Origin: Metallyticus violacea
Lineage: Eukaryota; Arthropoda; Insecta; Mantodea; Metallyticidae
Reading direction: 5' to 3'
Length of the DNA: 64,000 nt
Assembly: GCA_030762175.1 (NCBI GenBank)
Contig: CM060833.1
Coordinates: 157,601,501 to 157,665,500 of the forward strand
A program made the position numbers and the translations under genes. Of the stretch, positions 12,765-24,512 are shown piece after piece. Under the pieces are notes generated by a model. That model did no database searches and was not told the DNA's origin. It saw nothing but the letters and a program-made list of their open reading frames with translations. How positions within the stretch are numbered: the stretch's first letter is position 1; each line of letters starts with the position of its first letter.

Positions 12765-15414
12765 ACTTGCACCTTCTTTATCCCCACTTCTTCCTAGGCA
12801 GCAGTGATTTTCACTTCAGCTTCCTGTACCAATGACACCTGATCCGACTAAGGGTTTGCTTTACGTTCCGGCTTTGCTATTGTTGACGACAAGATTGAAA
12901 ATTTTACATTTATTTAAACAAGATCTCCTTCCAATGTTGAAGTTTTCAACAGATCCTTTGCAGACTAAACACACTGTCATTGAAGCGTTCAACGGGTGGT
13001 AATTGTAACGTTAATCAGAAGAATGCAATTGTTGGCGCGTTCAGCATCGTTAGCTTTTCATTGTCGACGTGATTTCGCCTGCAGACTTCGCACGACAATA
13101 TGGTGACGTTTTGTACGCGAGACAACTTTTAAAAAAATAAGTAATATTTAAGTAAATTATATTCATTCTTATTAAGTTATTTTTTAGGCAGTTTTAGGCA
13201 CAAAAAGGCAGACATAGACACTAACTTATGTTTTAGGTCAATTTAGGTCCTGTAAAAGCGTTCCCAAAGAGTATCACTTTCCATAAATTGGAAACATTTT
13301 CCTGAAGGAACTAACTAGGCATTTGCTTAAAAATTTGAGGTTTACTTCTTTTCTTTGGCATGACAAAATGCCAAGGGAAAGAAGTTGTGGAAGAGTGTCC
13401 TTGAAGCAATGAACTGCCGCTGATTCTTTTGCTCAACGTTAAAGAAAAAATGACTTTCAGTCAAGCCTGCAAAAAAATATAAGTATAACAATTTTACTGC
13501 ATTTTATTTTATTTTACTTTTAAATAATGTGTTAAAATGAACATTTCAATAATATCGTTATTTTTTATATAAAGTAATATTGAGATAATAATTGAAGTTA
13601 GTTACTTTTTAAGGTCAAATGCGAGTAAAAAAAAAATCACCTGAAACAACACAAAGGAATTTCAACGCGTTTGTTAAGCTGTGGGTCTGTATGTGTCCTT
13701 GTGGTCCTCTAGAATTAGATTGAACATGTAGTTAGTAAAATCGATTATTAAACCGAGAAAGACCGGAGGAAAAGTTATTCTGTATTGTTAAGAATCACAA
13801 AGAAAAGCCATTTCCTCTGCAAAAGTTTATGAGGTATGGAAACAAACGTGTAGAGATATATTGCAATTAATTTACACTAAAATATAATAGGCCTAGAGAT
13901 CTGTAGTGTTATAAAACAGGCTTGGTACTCTTATGTTATTTCCTTTTCATAGGAATATAACATAAAATCGTAATATAAAATTAAGAGAAATGTAATTATG
14001 TAATTATTTTTAAAATATATACACAATATTTTTTTTTCAACTCCAACCCCTTTATTCTCACATTCTTCCATGGCGTGGCGGTATTGAAACGGACTTTCGA
14101 GACCGGGACACCCATTAGGTACGTTTTCCAAGCGGATAGGATGGTGCCTCAGGAGAATTTTTAAGACAATCCTATTGATGGACAGGCAGAAAGACAGATC
14201 CGGGGATCACACCCGGAATAGAAGTCAGGAACTCTGACATGAGGCTGGTCTCGTTTATATTACAGTTTAAAACATGAGAAATCATTTCGTACGCGGCAGG
14301 AGTAACAAGGTACGCAGAAGCTGTTAACTTCAAAAGGTGATCCTCACTTTGAGAACAGTCGTAAAGGAATGAAATATTAATCATTCTTTCTCGGCAGAAA
14401 TAACACAAATATTGAAAAATTCCGTTTTGAATGGTATCGTAATGATTGTGGCAAATATTCCATGGATAATATTAGAAAATCAGATTTTCAGATTTTTACG
14501 TCTTCCCATGATGCACCATTGGAAGAAATTTTTGTAACCGTCCAACGAAAATGCAAGTAGAGATCTTGTGTAGCCAACAGTATATCCTAGAATATCTCTT
14601 TACAGTTACCTGCATGATTTTTACTTTGTAAACTATTTCCATGCACTTCCACTTTAAATTATTTAATTAATTAGATCAGTTTTAATGTTATAAATTTGGA
14701 TTTATTTAAAAAAAATGTTCATTAAGTTTTTCTATTCTGAAATTCTCGAGCTTTGCTGACCTGATCAGTTCTCTCCTATCGTAGGACTCACTGATATGTT
14801 TATTTAAATAATAACTTTCGCATTTTACCAACAATTTTTATGTTTTCATTTTTACTATCGATATTCATTTTTTCCAGGTGATCAAAAAGATCAGAGATGA
14901 GCTTGATGATAGTAACTTCTGCTGTGGGGGATAAATCGCTAATTTAACTGTAGGGAAGATAGTATTAAACACGAAATACCACACATACATGATTGCTTGC
15001 ACAATGTTGGGAAAGATAACATTTTTGCAATATTACACGAAGTGTCTTTAATGCACTTAGAAGTTACACATTTTTGTAAACTTAATTTAGTCAATACCTT
15101 CCATCAAGAATACAACAATCTAGTACAAATTCAGCATTCAGATGTTCTTTAGCCAAAGCAATAATGAGAAGCTGTTAACAATGATTCACACATGCTCAAA
15201 ATTGGAGTAAATTTGACGGTTTTCTTTCCCTAAAGAAGCTTATGCTTACAAGGAGACGATTTCTGAGGCTCCAGTTCCGAGCTGTAGAGGAGAAAGCAGA
15301 GGGTAGAGCGATTTCTACAGATGTAGCTATATAATAGAGCATTCTCACTCAAACGCAAGTTGATTATAGCATCATGCTGTAATTAGTAGTTCTCACGTCC
15401 TGGATTTTTAAAAA
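12765..15414. other. Long stretch without a supported gene
   Basis: AT-rich, several A or T runs, no recognised element. Open frames at 13931-14131 (-) and 14172-14408 (-) show no motif. Parts may be old repeat too diverged to name. Confidence 0.4.
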
Positions 15415-15505
15415 ATTATTAATGGAGCTAAAGGAGATTTGCCACTTTAAAATGACTTACTCACTAACTTAGTACCACGTATACAATCCGCTATAAATTA
15501 ATATT
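15415..15505 (-). repeat. Family C repeat, partial copy 1
   Basis: Shares AAAGGAGATTTGCCACT, then a diverged middle, then ACAATCCGCTAT with the copy just downstream. Only about 90 bp of the unit remain. The strand given follows the arbitrary choice that the 58.6-kb copy, with its A run, is on +. Confidence 0.65.
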
Positions 15506-15510
15506 TACTT

Positions 15511-15742
15511 TTTTTTTAATGCTGGAATCAAAGGAGATTTGCTACTATTACAATGATTTAGCCGCCTGCTTAGTATCACACAATCCGCTATCAATTTATA
15601 TGTGCAAAAAGGAAGCGAGCGTAGGCCGTCAGGCCGTAGCTCGCCGCAGTAAACTACGGGATCCACCGGTTTCTAGGATTTACCGAGGGTAGCGTTAAGG
15701 TTGTGTGAGTGTATATACGAATTAATTGCGAATTCCATCTAG
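15511..15742 (-). repeat. Family C repeat, copy 2
   Basis: Begins with a T run (15511-15519). AAAGGAGATTTGCTACTATT, GGATCCACCGGTTTC, TACCGAGGGTAGCG and GTGTATATACGAATTA line up in order with the complement of 58510-58746. The match covers roughly 220 bp and includes the locally GC-rich part at 15608-15690, which is therefore repeat rather than a promoter island. Confidence 0.7.
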
Positions 15743-15872
15743 TCAACGCGTGGTAAAAAGTGAAAAACTCGGTTTTGTAATAAGGAAGAACATATTACAG
15801 CCAGAAAGTTACGAAGACAACTCATTGCTTTCGTTACGTTTAACACTGTTACAAGCGGTCACGCAGAGAAAA

Positions 15873-15968
15873 ATGCTGTTTTCGCTTATCTCCCGTTCGG
15901 GACTGAGGAGTTCGGTTCTCTCCGCTGCCGTTCGGGACTGGAGCTCCAGGAATCGTCTCCTTGTAAGG
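15873..15968 (+). CDS. Possible first exon, mitochondrial-type leader
   Basis: ATG at 15873 in an A-rich start context opens 32 codons (MLFSLISRSGLRSSVL...) that run straight into AGG|GTAAGT at 15966-15974, a consensus splice donor in phase 0. The leader is rich in Arg, Ser and Leu with one Asp and no Glu, and could form an amphipathic helix, as in mitochondrial import signals. I do not recognise the protein. Against it: the sequence from 15911 to 15938 resembles 59164-59191, so it may belong to a dispersed repeat; a 13-bp direct repeat CCGTTCGGGACTG (15893-15905 and 15928-15940) lies inside it; and no downstream exon in matching phase was found. Confidence 0.22.
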
Positions 15969-16377
15969 GTAAGTTAAAAGAAACATCTTATATGTCTGGC
16001 ATATGCCTCGCACAGGATATCCATGACTCCCAAGAGTCAATGCAGTTATTTCGATTGTAAAGATGTTCCTGAAATCCTCACAAATGTTCAAGGATATGTT
16101 GCCGCAAGTTTCTTTGTTGACTTGCTGAGGTACCTATCTATATGCGGCACTATGTAACGCACCTGGTATGATTGACGTCTAACATTTAAATTATTTAATA
16201 ACTTTTATATTTATTAATATATAATTTTTATTTTAAATTTAAAAGAAGTATAAAATAACTTAAAACATAGCAATTTCAATTAAATAGTAAAATGCATCAT
16301 ATGTATACAGTAGAAGTGTATAAATTCTATTTTCACGTAACATAGGAGGAAGCAAATATGGTTTTATCAGCAACACA

Positions 16378-16735
16378 CTTTTATGTTGACCTAAGCTACT
16401 TCAAGCTTCACTTCTGTAGACTCCCAGACCTCATCACAAATCTTGAGGCAAGAAACAAACCATGGTGGAAAGTGTCAATGTTACCAAAACCTTATCGAAG
16501 TACCAGGCAGCTTGAGCCAAATAATAAATGACAAACCAAAGCGTTATAGACAGAAAATTGCTGGAATACAGTTCTGTTCGATTAGTTCCTATGAGATGGA
16601 GCGGAGTTTTTCTTGCTACAAAAACTCTTTATATATAATAAAACTGGTTCCATACCAGAAAAATCGTGAAATATGGAATTATTCACGACAATGGTAGTTA
16701 TGGTATAGAGTAATGTACGTCATTGGAACCTATTT
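16378..16735 (+). pseudogene. hAT-like transposase, C-terminal remnant
   Basis: The open frame 16443-16697 carries IEVPGSLSQIINDK and then ISSYEMERSFSCYKNSL. The second resembles the C-terminal dimerisation region of hAT-type transposases and their domesticated relatives, where a VERSFS-like motif precedes a run of basic and aromatic residues. The N-terminal zinc finger and catalytic regions are missing; the upstream 16380-16440 in another frame may continue the match. About 85 codons remain, so this is a fragment. Identification rests on the motif only. Confidence 0.5.
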
Positions 16736-16739
16736 TAAT

Positions 16740-17174
16740 AATTTACAGTACATTATTCTCCCTTTAGTGTAAATTTTTGGAGTTTTGGTATTTTTGTTAA
16801 TTTGTGACTGTTTCCTTAATTTAAGTGACTTTCTAAGGCCAATTTTTGTTAATGGTTTGTGTCTTTTTGCCTGCCTATTTTGCAGCCTCAGTTATAACAC
16901 ATTTTAGTATTCATTGTGACATAAACATATGTACATGTTTATTTTTATCAAAAAGACGTGAGAGCGCATTAGCATACGAAGAGCTTACGGATCCATAAAA
17001 CTGGAAATAGGTTGGTGGGTCAGCCTACGCACGTGGTCGGCAGACGACTGAGTGGGACGCACGGTAGCTTAATCTCACCATAAGTTGATGTGCATCATCT
17101 ACATCAATTTTAAGATTTCAGTATACTCTAAACACAAAGAATTTCTGGGTACGAAAACAAAGTTTTATTATTAT
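16740..17174. other. Unassigned stretch
   Basis: No gene or known repeat seen. Confidence 0.4.
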
Positions 17175-17485
17175 TTTTTGTTCATTTATTTTGTTTATTT
17201 ACGGACGCTCTTTAACTTCTCTGGTCATCAGCGTCCCATTCAATTCAGGGCGTGAAACGGGCTGACAAATTTTGTTGAGAGGCCTCTTTTATCAGGCTTG
17301 AGGTTGTGTATCATGCCATAGATGAACGATACGGGACCCACGGCTTTACTTCCCTTCCGAAAGAAGCCATACTTAGCATTTTTACGCCCGAAAAATTCCA
17401 TCAATCCTGACTGGGATTGAACCCGAGGTTTGGGTTTAGGAGGCAAGTATGGTTACCACTACACCACTACACCACCAGGACCGAC
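17175..17485 (-). mobile_element. SINE-B copy 4
   Basis: Minus-strand copy with the tail at 17175-17200 and head at 17430-17484. The A-box side carries a small tandem duplication (CCACTACA twice at about 17456-17472). Confidence 0.9.
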
Positions 17486-18783
17486 AAGAAGAAAATGATC
17501 ATATCACAAACTTTAAGAATTGTATATTCATAAAACACACTTTTATTGTATAAATAAGGACAACCTGAAATGAAAATGTGTTCTGGGCTGAAGTTATAGG
17601 GTAAGATTGGGTAACTTTATATCGAACATCAGGAGATTTTCCTTGCACTGTTTTCCTTTTCTTTCTTTATTATTTCTCAGTCTGCTGCATGAGCAGTGTA
17701 ATTTTTTTTTTTTTTTTTTTTTTTTGCACCACTTCTATGTCTTAGATGTTTTTCTAAGTTCCCTTGCTCCCTTCCTGTCGGCACCTCTGTTTCTTTTTGT
17801 TCATATTGCTGAAGCTCATCAAAATCTCTTTATCGTTCTTCTCAAGAAGCGTCTAGTCAGAACAGTCACAAAACCATCGCCCACGTTCTTCACCGTGTCC
17901 TATTCCTTCTATCAAAATGTACTAGCAGTTTGCACTAACCGTTTTCTAAAGCACCATCAAGCTATCACGTGCATAGTGTTTGATAAATCTGCACAGTTAA
18001 ACATAAGACGATTTTGCTAGAAGGAATGCTTTCAGTTAAGGATTCATTTTCGGGGGGTTTTAAAGATTGGGTCTGCAGAACGCTACGAATGAAAGGAGTT
18101 TAGGCTGGGAATTTTCGGAGGTATCCGGGAAAATGTTATTTATTTAAGCTAGACAGAATAAAACTACAAAAAAATTCTGACGTTTCAATGCAATATTGTG
18201 TTTTGGTAATAAATCGTTTTAAAATTATGCACACTCTTCAAAACAGAAAAGAAATTTAATCAGGAGTTACAAAATGGGCTGTATTACTTTTATATGTGTT
18301 AATAATTATAACAGTGTCCAAAATAAATTGTGTTTTCTTGTTACAAATGCCTTGTTTTTTATCCTATCCAAATAAAAAAACCAATAACAACCCAGGTTGA
18401 CGGGGAACTATAGAAAACAAAAGATGTGATAATACTTGGATCCTATTTAAAATTTACATACCATAAGATAGGGGTACTACTCGAAATTTCAAAATGGGAA
18501 TAGTTGGGAGTGAGGTGGCGAAACAAAAAATATAATCAACATTGATTTTAAACTTTTCCCTCAATATCTAAACTCACGTGTTTGTTTTCATTTAATGAAT
18601 TTTAAATTGGTAGGCTTTCAGAATGGCAAATTTTAAAACAGCCTAACTTACAACACATTTCTCGCCCCTGTAGCAGAAAATAAGACCTTTGTTAACTAAG
18701 AGGATAATGTAGTCGGTATATTTTAACAGAAGACACATAATAATTGAGCTTTACCTTAGAACGCAGGACAACAGGCGTGGATC
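17486..18783. other. Unassigned stretch with poly-T
   Basis: A 137-codon open frame at 17607-18017 (+) is built on a T run (17702-17725, read as poly-Phe) and pyrimidine-rich DNA, so it is not credible as a gene. Nothing else is recognised. Confidence 0.4.
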
Positions 18784-19087
18784 ATATGACCGGATTTTTT
18801 CAACGAAGTTTAACGCCCGTTTTTACTACTGAGACACCACAGGCGGTGAACACTGATGATGAATGAAATGAAATGATAAACTGGGAAAGGTTTTTTTTTT
18901 ATAAGGAAACGTTCCAGGCCTAAATTTAGGGTACCTCTCCGGCATTTTATATTTATGAGGACTGGGGAAAACCTGGAAAAAACTTCAGTCAGGGAGGATG
19001 GTCTTGGCGGGATTTGAACCCCAGACCTCCCGCTCACGAGTCCGCGCCTTAACGACCTCGGCCACCCGTGGCGGTTATATGACCAGA
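18784..19087 (-). mobile_element. SINE-A copy 6 with target-site duplication
   Basis: Full-length minus copy (about 18795-19076). ATATGACCGGA at 18784-18794 is repeated as ATATGACCAGA at 19077-19087, an 11-bp duplication with one later mutation. Confidence 0.93.
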
Positions 19088-19308
19088 TATAACAGTAAAC
19101 CGCCCTCCCCCAAGTATTTGCACCGAGTTTATGATTCCCGGGTTTTCTTCCTATCTCTAAAAGCCCCCCCCCGACACTTAAGGCGGACACAGGTTGTGTT
19201 TTATATCTGAAGGTACCTTTTCATTTTGACCTCAAGTAACTTATAGCTTATAACTTCGTTTAATTGATTCACAGTCTTAAAAGATGTTCAAAAAGATAAG
19301 CAATTTCG

Positions 19309-19312
<4 letters not shown>

Positions 19313-19347
<35 letters not shown>
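19313..19347. repeat. (AT)n microsatellite
   Basis: Uninterrupted AT dinucleotide run of about 35 bp. Confidence 0.95.
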
Positions 19348-19349
<2 letters not shown>

Positions 19350-19533
19350 ATTTCAAGAAACCATTTAAAAGAATAAAAGGAAATAAATTTACAAAGCATT
19401 GTAACATTTTGCAAATGGTCAGAAAGATGCATATATGAAAAAATATTTAAAGTTCCTTGAGCTCAAAGTTGCCTGATGTTCAATTTTAAAAATCCACCAG
19501 AAAAATCGGGTGTAGTTCCGCTTACAAAAACCA

Positions 19534-19878
19534 GTGGGTCTGCACGACGAAGCCATCACCACTAACTACGTGTTTACCACTCTCACACTTGCATTCTCCA
19601 GTACTTTCATTCTGACGAATCATTTGGAAAACAGAAAGTTGGCCTCTAATATTCCCCCTTATAGCTTTGATGACAATCAAGAATGGCTCAATAACAATTT
19701 TGACAGACCAGTGTGGAGGCAGGCCAAGCTAGCGGTCGACTTGGCAACACTGCTAACCCGCATTCACTGTAGCAAGGTGTTTATCAACTCTCATTATGTG
19801 CTTCACGTTGTACCGCGGTTCCCAAGGTATCATATTGTTAATACATGTTGTGTAGCGAACATTTATAGTTTTTTGTAG
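19534..19878 (+). CDS. Unidentified 114-codon open frame
   Basis: ATG-started frame with mixed composition (about residues 45-85 include SFDDNQEWLNNNF and RQAKLAVDLATLL), not dominated by low complexity, unlike most other frames here. No family recognised; no obvious splice site or promoter. It could be a fragment of an unrecognised transposable element or chance. Confidence 0.2.
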   Translation: MGLHDEAITTNYVFTTLTLAFSSTFILTNHLENRKLASNIPPYSFDDNQEWLNNNFDRPVWRQAKLAVDLATLLTRIHCSKVFINSHYVLHVVPRFPRYHIVNTCCVANIYSFL

Positions 19879-20255
19879 TATCTTTTTTTGTTACTACTGC
19901 ACACCTAGTCATATCCCTCGTTCTGAAATATTTTATTATTTTCTCCTCCACTCTTACCTCCTTGTATTTCTCTCCTATTTGTCCTCTATACAATTATTTA
20001 TCTGATATACGAGAATAAAACGTAAAGAATATACACACTCACCAGAGCTTCTTAAAATTTCTTTGACCGCGGCCCAACTTTAAATATCATTCACAATTGT
20101 GGAACCCTAAGATTTAGTTCAAAGTTTAAAATCCTAAACTTGCATCCTATGTTTTTTTTTTTTTTTTTTTTTTAAATTGCCCATCAATAGTTCACAACTT
20201 TACAGATATAAACAAACACATACATTCACAATATTTTAATTATTTGCCTTTTATA

Positions 20256-20440
20256 TTCTAAACCCAAGATCGTAGGCTCAAACCCGGCCAGGATTGATGG
20301 ATTTTTTCGGGCGTAAAAATCCTAAGTGTGGCTTCCTTCGGAAGGGAAGTAAGGCCGTGGGTCCCGTGTCGTACATTTACGGCATGGGACGCTGATGACC
20401 CGAGCTGTTAAAAAGCGTCCGTAAATAAAACAAATCAACA
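20256..20440 (+). mobile_element. SINE-B copy 5, truncated and internally deleted
   Basis: Starts at TTCTAAACCCAAGATC, inside the tRNA-like head, so the A-box is lost. A deletion joins TTTACGGCATG directly to GGACGCTGATGACC, removing the middle of the body. The tail is AAATAAAACAAATCAAC. Confidence 0.88.
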
Positions 20441-20472
20441 AATATATTGTGGTGTATCCTTACATAATATAT

Positions 20473-20752
20473 GGATCGCCAAGGGTGGCCGAGGTCGTTA
20501 AGACGCAGACTCATGAGCGGGAGGTCTGGAGTTCGAATCCCGCCAGAACCGTCCTCTCTGACTGAGGTTTTTTCCAGGTTACCCTCAGTCCTCATAAATG
20601 GCAAATGTCGGGGAGGTACCCTAAACTTAGGCCTGGAACGTTTCCTTTCTTAAAAAATCCTTTCCCAATATTTCATCTCATGTATCATCAGTGTTCACCG
20701 CCTGTGGTGCCTCAGTAGTAAAAATGGGCGTTAAACATTATTTAAGAAAATA
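20473..20752 (+). mobile_element. SINE-A copy 7
   Basis: Plus-strand copy 30 bp after the truncated SINE-B. Head GGTGGCCGAGGTCGTTAAG at about 20484, B-box AGTTCGAATCCC at 20540, tail GGGCGTTAAACATTATTT. Confidence 0.9.
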
Positions 20753-21971
20753 GTAACTAACACTGATACTAAAACAAATGTCATTTATGCCATTTATGAG
20801 AAGAGCGGATATTGACAACATAATTTCCAAAACCACCAACCCGGTGACTTAAATATTAACATTAATAGTAAACATTTCCGAATGCTTACTTTCGGCAATA
20901 ATTATTATTAAGGTTTCCATGAGAGACATGTGTCGATATCTTTTAAATTGTTAAAGAAATAACAATAAATGTTCTTGGTTGTATTAAATTATGCCATTCC
21001 TTTATTTATGCAGAGCTTAATGAAGGAGAATTCAGTTAGTAACAGTCAATTCCGTGACATGCGCATCAGAATTCGATTCTGTGAAATACCGAAGCCGTCC
21101 CTACTGTTTTTAATAATTAGCTTCAATTGTTACTTTGCTGCGTGGCTAATTTTATTTTTTTTTAATGTGAAATACGTGACGTAGGTGTGTAAGATGGTAC
21201 ACCTTAATAATACAAGAGCACCTGAAACGTTGTTAATTTATAGAGAAACGCACATTAACGGACTGGGGTACCATGAATGTATCCGAAGAGAAGGGCGGCT
21301 TTCAGTTAGTCTCTTATACAGTGCATAAGTAACTGTAAATAGTATTATTAAATAATTTGATTTCAACATTACGTTATGTCTAATTTTCATTGTGAATTAT
21401 CCGCTATTGTTTGTCGCGCTCTCGAAACCTTCTATTACCAGCATTTCATTCGTCGTTACGGCAGCGTCGGAAGTCAAGGAATGAACTAACAGCAGGTAGT
21501 TGCGTTTTATGTTACAAGATTGTGCAAAACAAAAGAGTTTATCTCAGGAATGAATAGCGTTATAGCAAAATTTGTTTTTTAAAAAATGCTAAAACTACCA
21601 TGATTTTCCTTAGGCTAAAAGGGAAGTGATATGGCCCCTACTATTTTAATATTATCGATTCTTATTTATTTGAGAATTTGTCAATAGAATAACTGATAAT
21701 GTTACAGCGATGTTTTGTCTAGTGTTAATGTTATTTTATATGCAGTGGCCCTGTTTTAATTAAAATTTCCTATAAGAAAATATATTTCACCGGAAAATGT
21801 TAAAACATTGGTTGCCAAAAGTAATCACTACATGATATTCTACTATTTGTATCACATAATATTGGTACTGATTTTTATAATACAACATGTAATGTGCATA
21901 AGAAGCTGCTTGTAGGGTTGTTTTCGAGCTAATATGATATAACGAGCGAAGGGTGCATGGTGCTGTTGTTG
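20753..21971. other. Unassigned stretch
   Basis: AT-rich, no recognised gene or repeat. Confidence 0.4.
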
Positions 21972-22247
21972 ATTGTTTATTTATTTTATTTACGGGCGCT
22001 CTTTAGCATCTCAGGTCATCAGCGTCCCATTCAATTCAGGGCGTGAAACGGCCGACAAATTTTGTTCAGAGGCCTCTTCTTTCAGGCTTAAGGTTCTTTT
22101 ACATGCCGTACACGGCATGTACGGCTTTACTTCCCTTCCGAAGGAAGTCATACTTAGGATTTTTATGCCCGAAAAAATCCATCGATCCTGGCCGGGTTTG
22201 AACCCGCGATCTTGGGTTTAGGAGGCAAGGTTACCACTAGACCACAT
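21972..22247 (-). mobile_element. SINE-B copy 6, head damaged
   Basis: Minus copy with intact tail and body; CATGCCGTACACGGCATGTACGG marks a local rearrangement of the usual GTCGTACATTTACGG section. The outermost tRNA-like acceptor segment is missing. Confidence 0.88.
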
Positions 22248-22417
22248 CTGTGCAATAAAAATCGCTGTAAACTAGTTAAAAATAACATATTTTCAATACG
22301 TGACCTTATTTGGTATTTTAAAATTTAGAAATGAGCAGCTTAAGATGGAATAGTTTTATTTTTCATAAGAAAGAAACAATTCAAACCAATACAGAGAACG
22401 TTTCATTTAATGTGTGT

Positions 22418-22449
22418 GCGTGTATGCGTGTGTGTGTGTGTGTGTGTGC
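22418..22449. repeat. (TG)n microsatellite
   Basis: Interrupted TG repeat of about 30 bp. Confidence 0.9.
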
Positions 22450-22604
22450 CGCTTCCCCAGAGATAAAAATCGTTAAGCGTTAAACCGGGCACCAATTTCG
22501 TTGCAATGGAGTAAAATCAAATATGGAATAGCACGCCACTGATGCCGTTTCCACTTAGTTTTACGATGAATGTGGACAAACAATTAGCTTAAGGACGCTG
22601 TTGC

Positions 22605-22672
22605 TCCGTAACTCAGTGGCTAAGCTTGCAGAGCTGGAAATAATCACAAAATTAACTAAGCTTCGAATCTTG
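22605..22672 (+). repeat. tRNA-like sequence, possible old SINE head
   Basis: CTCAGTGGCTAAGC (22612-22625) resembles an A-box, and GCTTCGAATCT (about 22661-22671) a B-box, at a spacing usual for Pol III internal promoters. No cloverleaf can be folded convincingly, so it is more likely a retroposon remnant than a tRNA gene. Confidence 0.35.
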
Positions 22673-23076
22673 ATATTTGCATTACATTTTGTATTTTTAG
22701 TTTTTCTTTGTGCGCATTATTGCGAAAGACCTGATTTTGGTTTGTGTTGCTTACGTTTTATTTTATTAATTTTATGGAATTTGGCGCCACATTGATGCGA
22801 CAGTCTCTTTGTCAACAGAGTGTAGTGCGCTTGCGAATGTTTGAAAGGAGAATTGAAACAAAATGGAAAATTTACAATTAATAAAAACAGTTTATTTGCT
22901 TCTGAACGGGTAAAAGATGGAAATACTAGGTATGATGATGCAATAAGACGACAAGTTTTGCATTTAGGTTAAGTAACATTTTTAAAAAATGAATAAATAA
23001 TACTAATAGAAAAGCATTTCGAATTTTACGCTTCTACAAAGTATTAAAAAAAAAATATCGTGAAGAAAATCTGTGT

Positions 23077-24060
23077 TCACGAACAATGACAGTACAACAG
23101 ACTTGTTTTCAGGGTTTGAGTGTCACTTAAAAAATAATTACAGGAATTGTTGAAAACGGCGACCACCAACATCCCTGCAAAGATTACTCGGTGCATAAAT
23201 GAGTCCCGCATTCTTTCAAAGATTCCTGAAGTGCCACGAATTTCATCGTCGGCAGCCAATATCCTCACCAGCAGTTCTTCATCAGAGCAACTCGTGTTAC
23301 GAACACGGGACATTTGAGCTGTCCTCATAAAATAAAATCTATAGAGAAGAGCGCGGTGGCCAGACTACTGGGCCCTCATTTTCCAATCCAACGGTTAGGA
23401 AAAACGTCCAGATGCTGTCAAACGTTACTATCAGAATGGAGAGGAGTCCTACCTTGCTGGAAATGATGTCGTAGTTCCAGAGGGAGGTTTGCCAAGAATA
23501 CAGGCAGTACGTTGATCAAAAACTGAAGGCTACTTTCCCATTTAGGCTCTAAGAAAGAAGTTGCGGCCCAATTAAATGCCCACCAACTATGCCAGCCCAA
23601 GTGTTCACACTGAGCCTGTGCTGATTACTGTCTCGACAAGGGCCTGTGGATTTTCGTAATCCCAGATGTGGCTGTTCCTGTAGTCGAGCACATGTCCATC
23701 TCTGGTAAAAGTGGCTTCATCGGTGAACAGCACTGAGGGGAAAAAGTGTGGTATTTCACCATGACGATCTAACGCCCATTGCAAAACTGTAACCGGGGAC
23801 CGAAGACCCCTGGTCTGCGTCTTCAGAAGGTGAAATGGATGAATCCGTTCCTTCTGCAGGACTCGCCAAACACTACTACTGTTTATATCCATAGCATTAG
23901 AGGATTGCGTCTGTCGAGAACTTCTTGTTCAAAGACTGGAGTGTGTCGGGTTCGATTTACAACAGCATCCAGTCTGTGAACTAACACGGATCCAGTTCTC
24001 GTTGACGCCAATGGACACACTGAAAGGTTCTAAGATGAGGACTTCGGCTATTTGGATATC
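23077..24060 (-). pseudogene. Decayed Tc1/mariner-superfamily (DDE_3) transposase
   Basis: Minus-strand reading, in order from 24060 down: HTH-like RTRHTPVFEQEVL; NSSSVWRVLQKERIHPFHL (in 23605-23892); the catalytic block VLFTDEATFTRDG with the first Asp and the following NSHIWDYENPQA; then after a frameshift the part at 23418-23600 with LPVFLANLPLELRHHFQQG; then DEELLVRILAADDEIRGTSGIF (23077-23328), the C-terminal region. The order and the FTDEATFTR motif match an IS630/Tc1/mariner group common in insects. The central segment with the second and third catalytic acids is broken by frameshifts (for example around 23340-23440). Not functional. Confidence 0.8.
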
Positions 24061-24221
24061 TTTCCCGGTACAGCTGGACAGTTACAGTATGCAAGTCTTC
24101 CAGTTTTAACGTACATTAAATGCATGTCGACATGCTCTACAAATGAGTAATCGTTAATTATGTTTTACTGCACGCAGAGCTTGTAAACGACCCGCTTGAA
24201 TGGTATCAGAAATGCTCCCAC

Positions 24222-24512
24222 CACCACGGGTAGCCGAAGTCGTTAAGGCGCGGACTCGAGCGGGAGGTCTGGGATTCGAATCCCACCAGTACCGTCCTTC
24301 CTGAATGAGGTTTTTTCTAGGTTTTCCTCGGTCCTCATAAATGGCAAATATCTGAGGAGGTGTCCTAAACTTAGTCCTGGAACGTTTCTTTCAAAAAAAA
24401 AAAAAAAAAAACCTTTCCCAATATATAATTTCATCTCACGTCTCATCAGTGTTCACCGCCTGTAGTGTCCCAGTAGTTAATACGGGCATCAAACACCACT
24501 AAAAAAAAAACA
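24222..24512 (+). mobile_element. SINE-A copy 8
   Basis: Head ACCACGGGTAGCCGAAGTCG, B-box ATTCGAATCCC, an A run inside the body (about 24394-24411, expanded from a short A stretch) and a terminal A run near 24500. Confidence 0.9.

Noticed and set aside
15608..15690. CpG-island promoter of the leader exon
   Set aside because: The same sequence occurs in the family C copy at 58.6 kb, so it is repeat-derived.
17607..18020. 137-codon open frame on +
   Set aside because: Built on a poly-T run (poly-Phe) and pyrimidine-rich sequence; no domain.
18810..19190. 126-codon open frame on -
   Set aside because: Runs through the SINE-A copy at 18784-19087; the same peptide pieces recur in every SINE-A copy.
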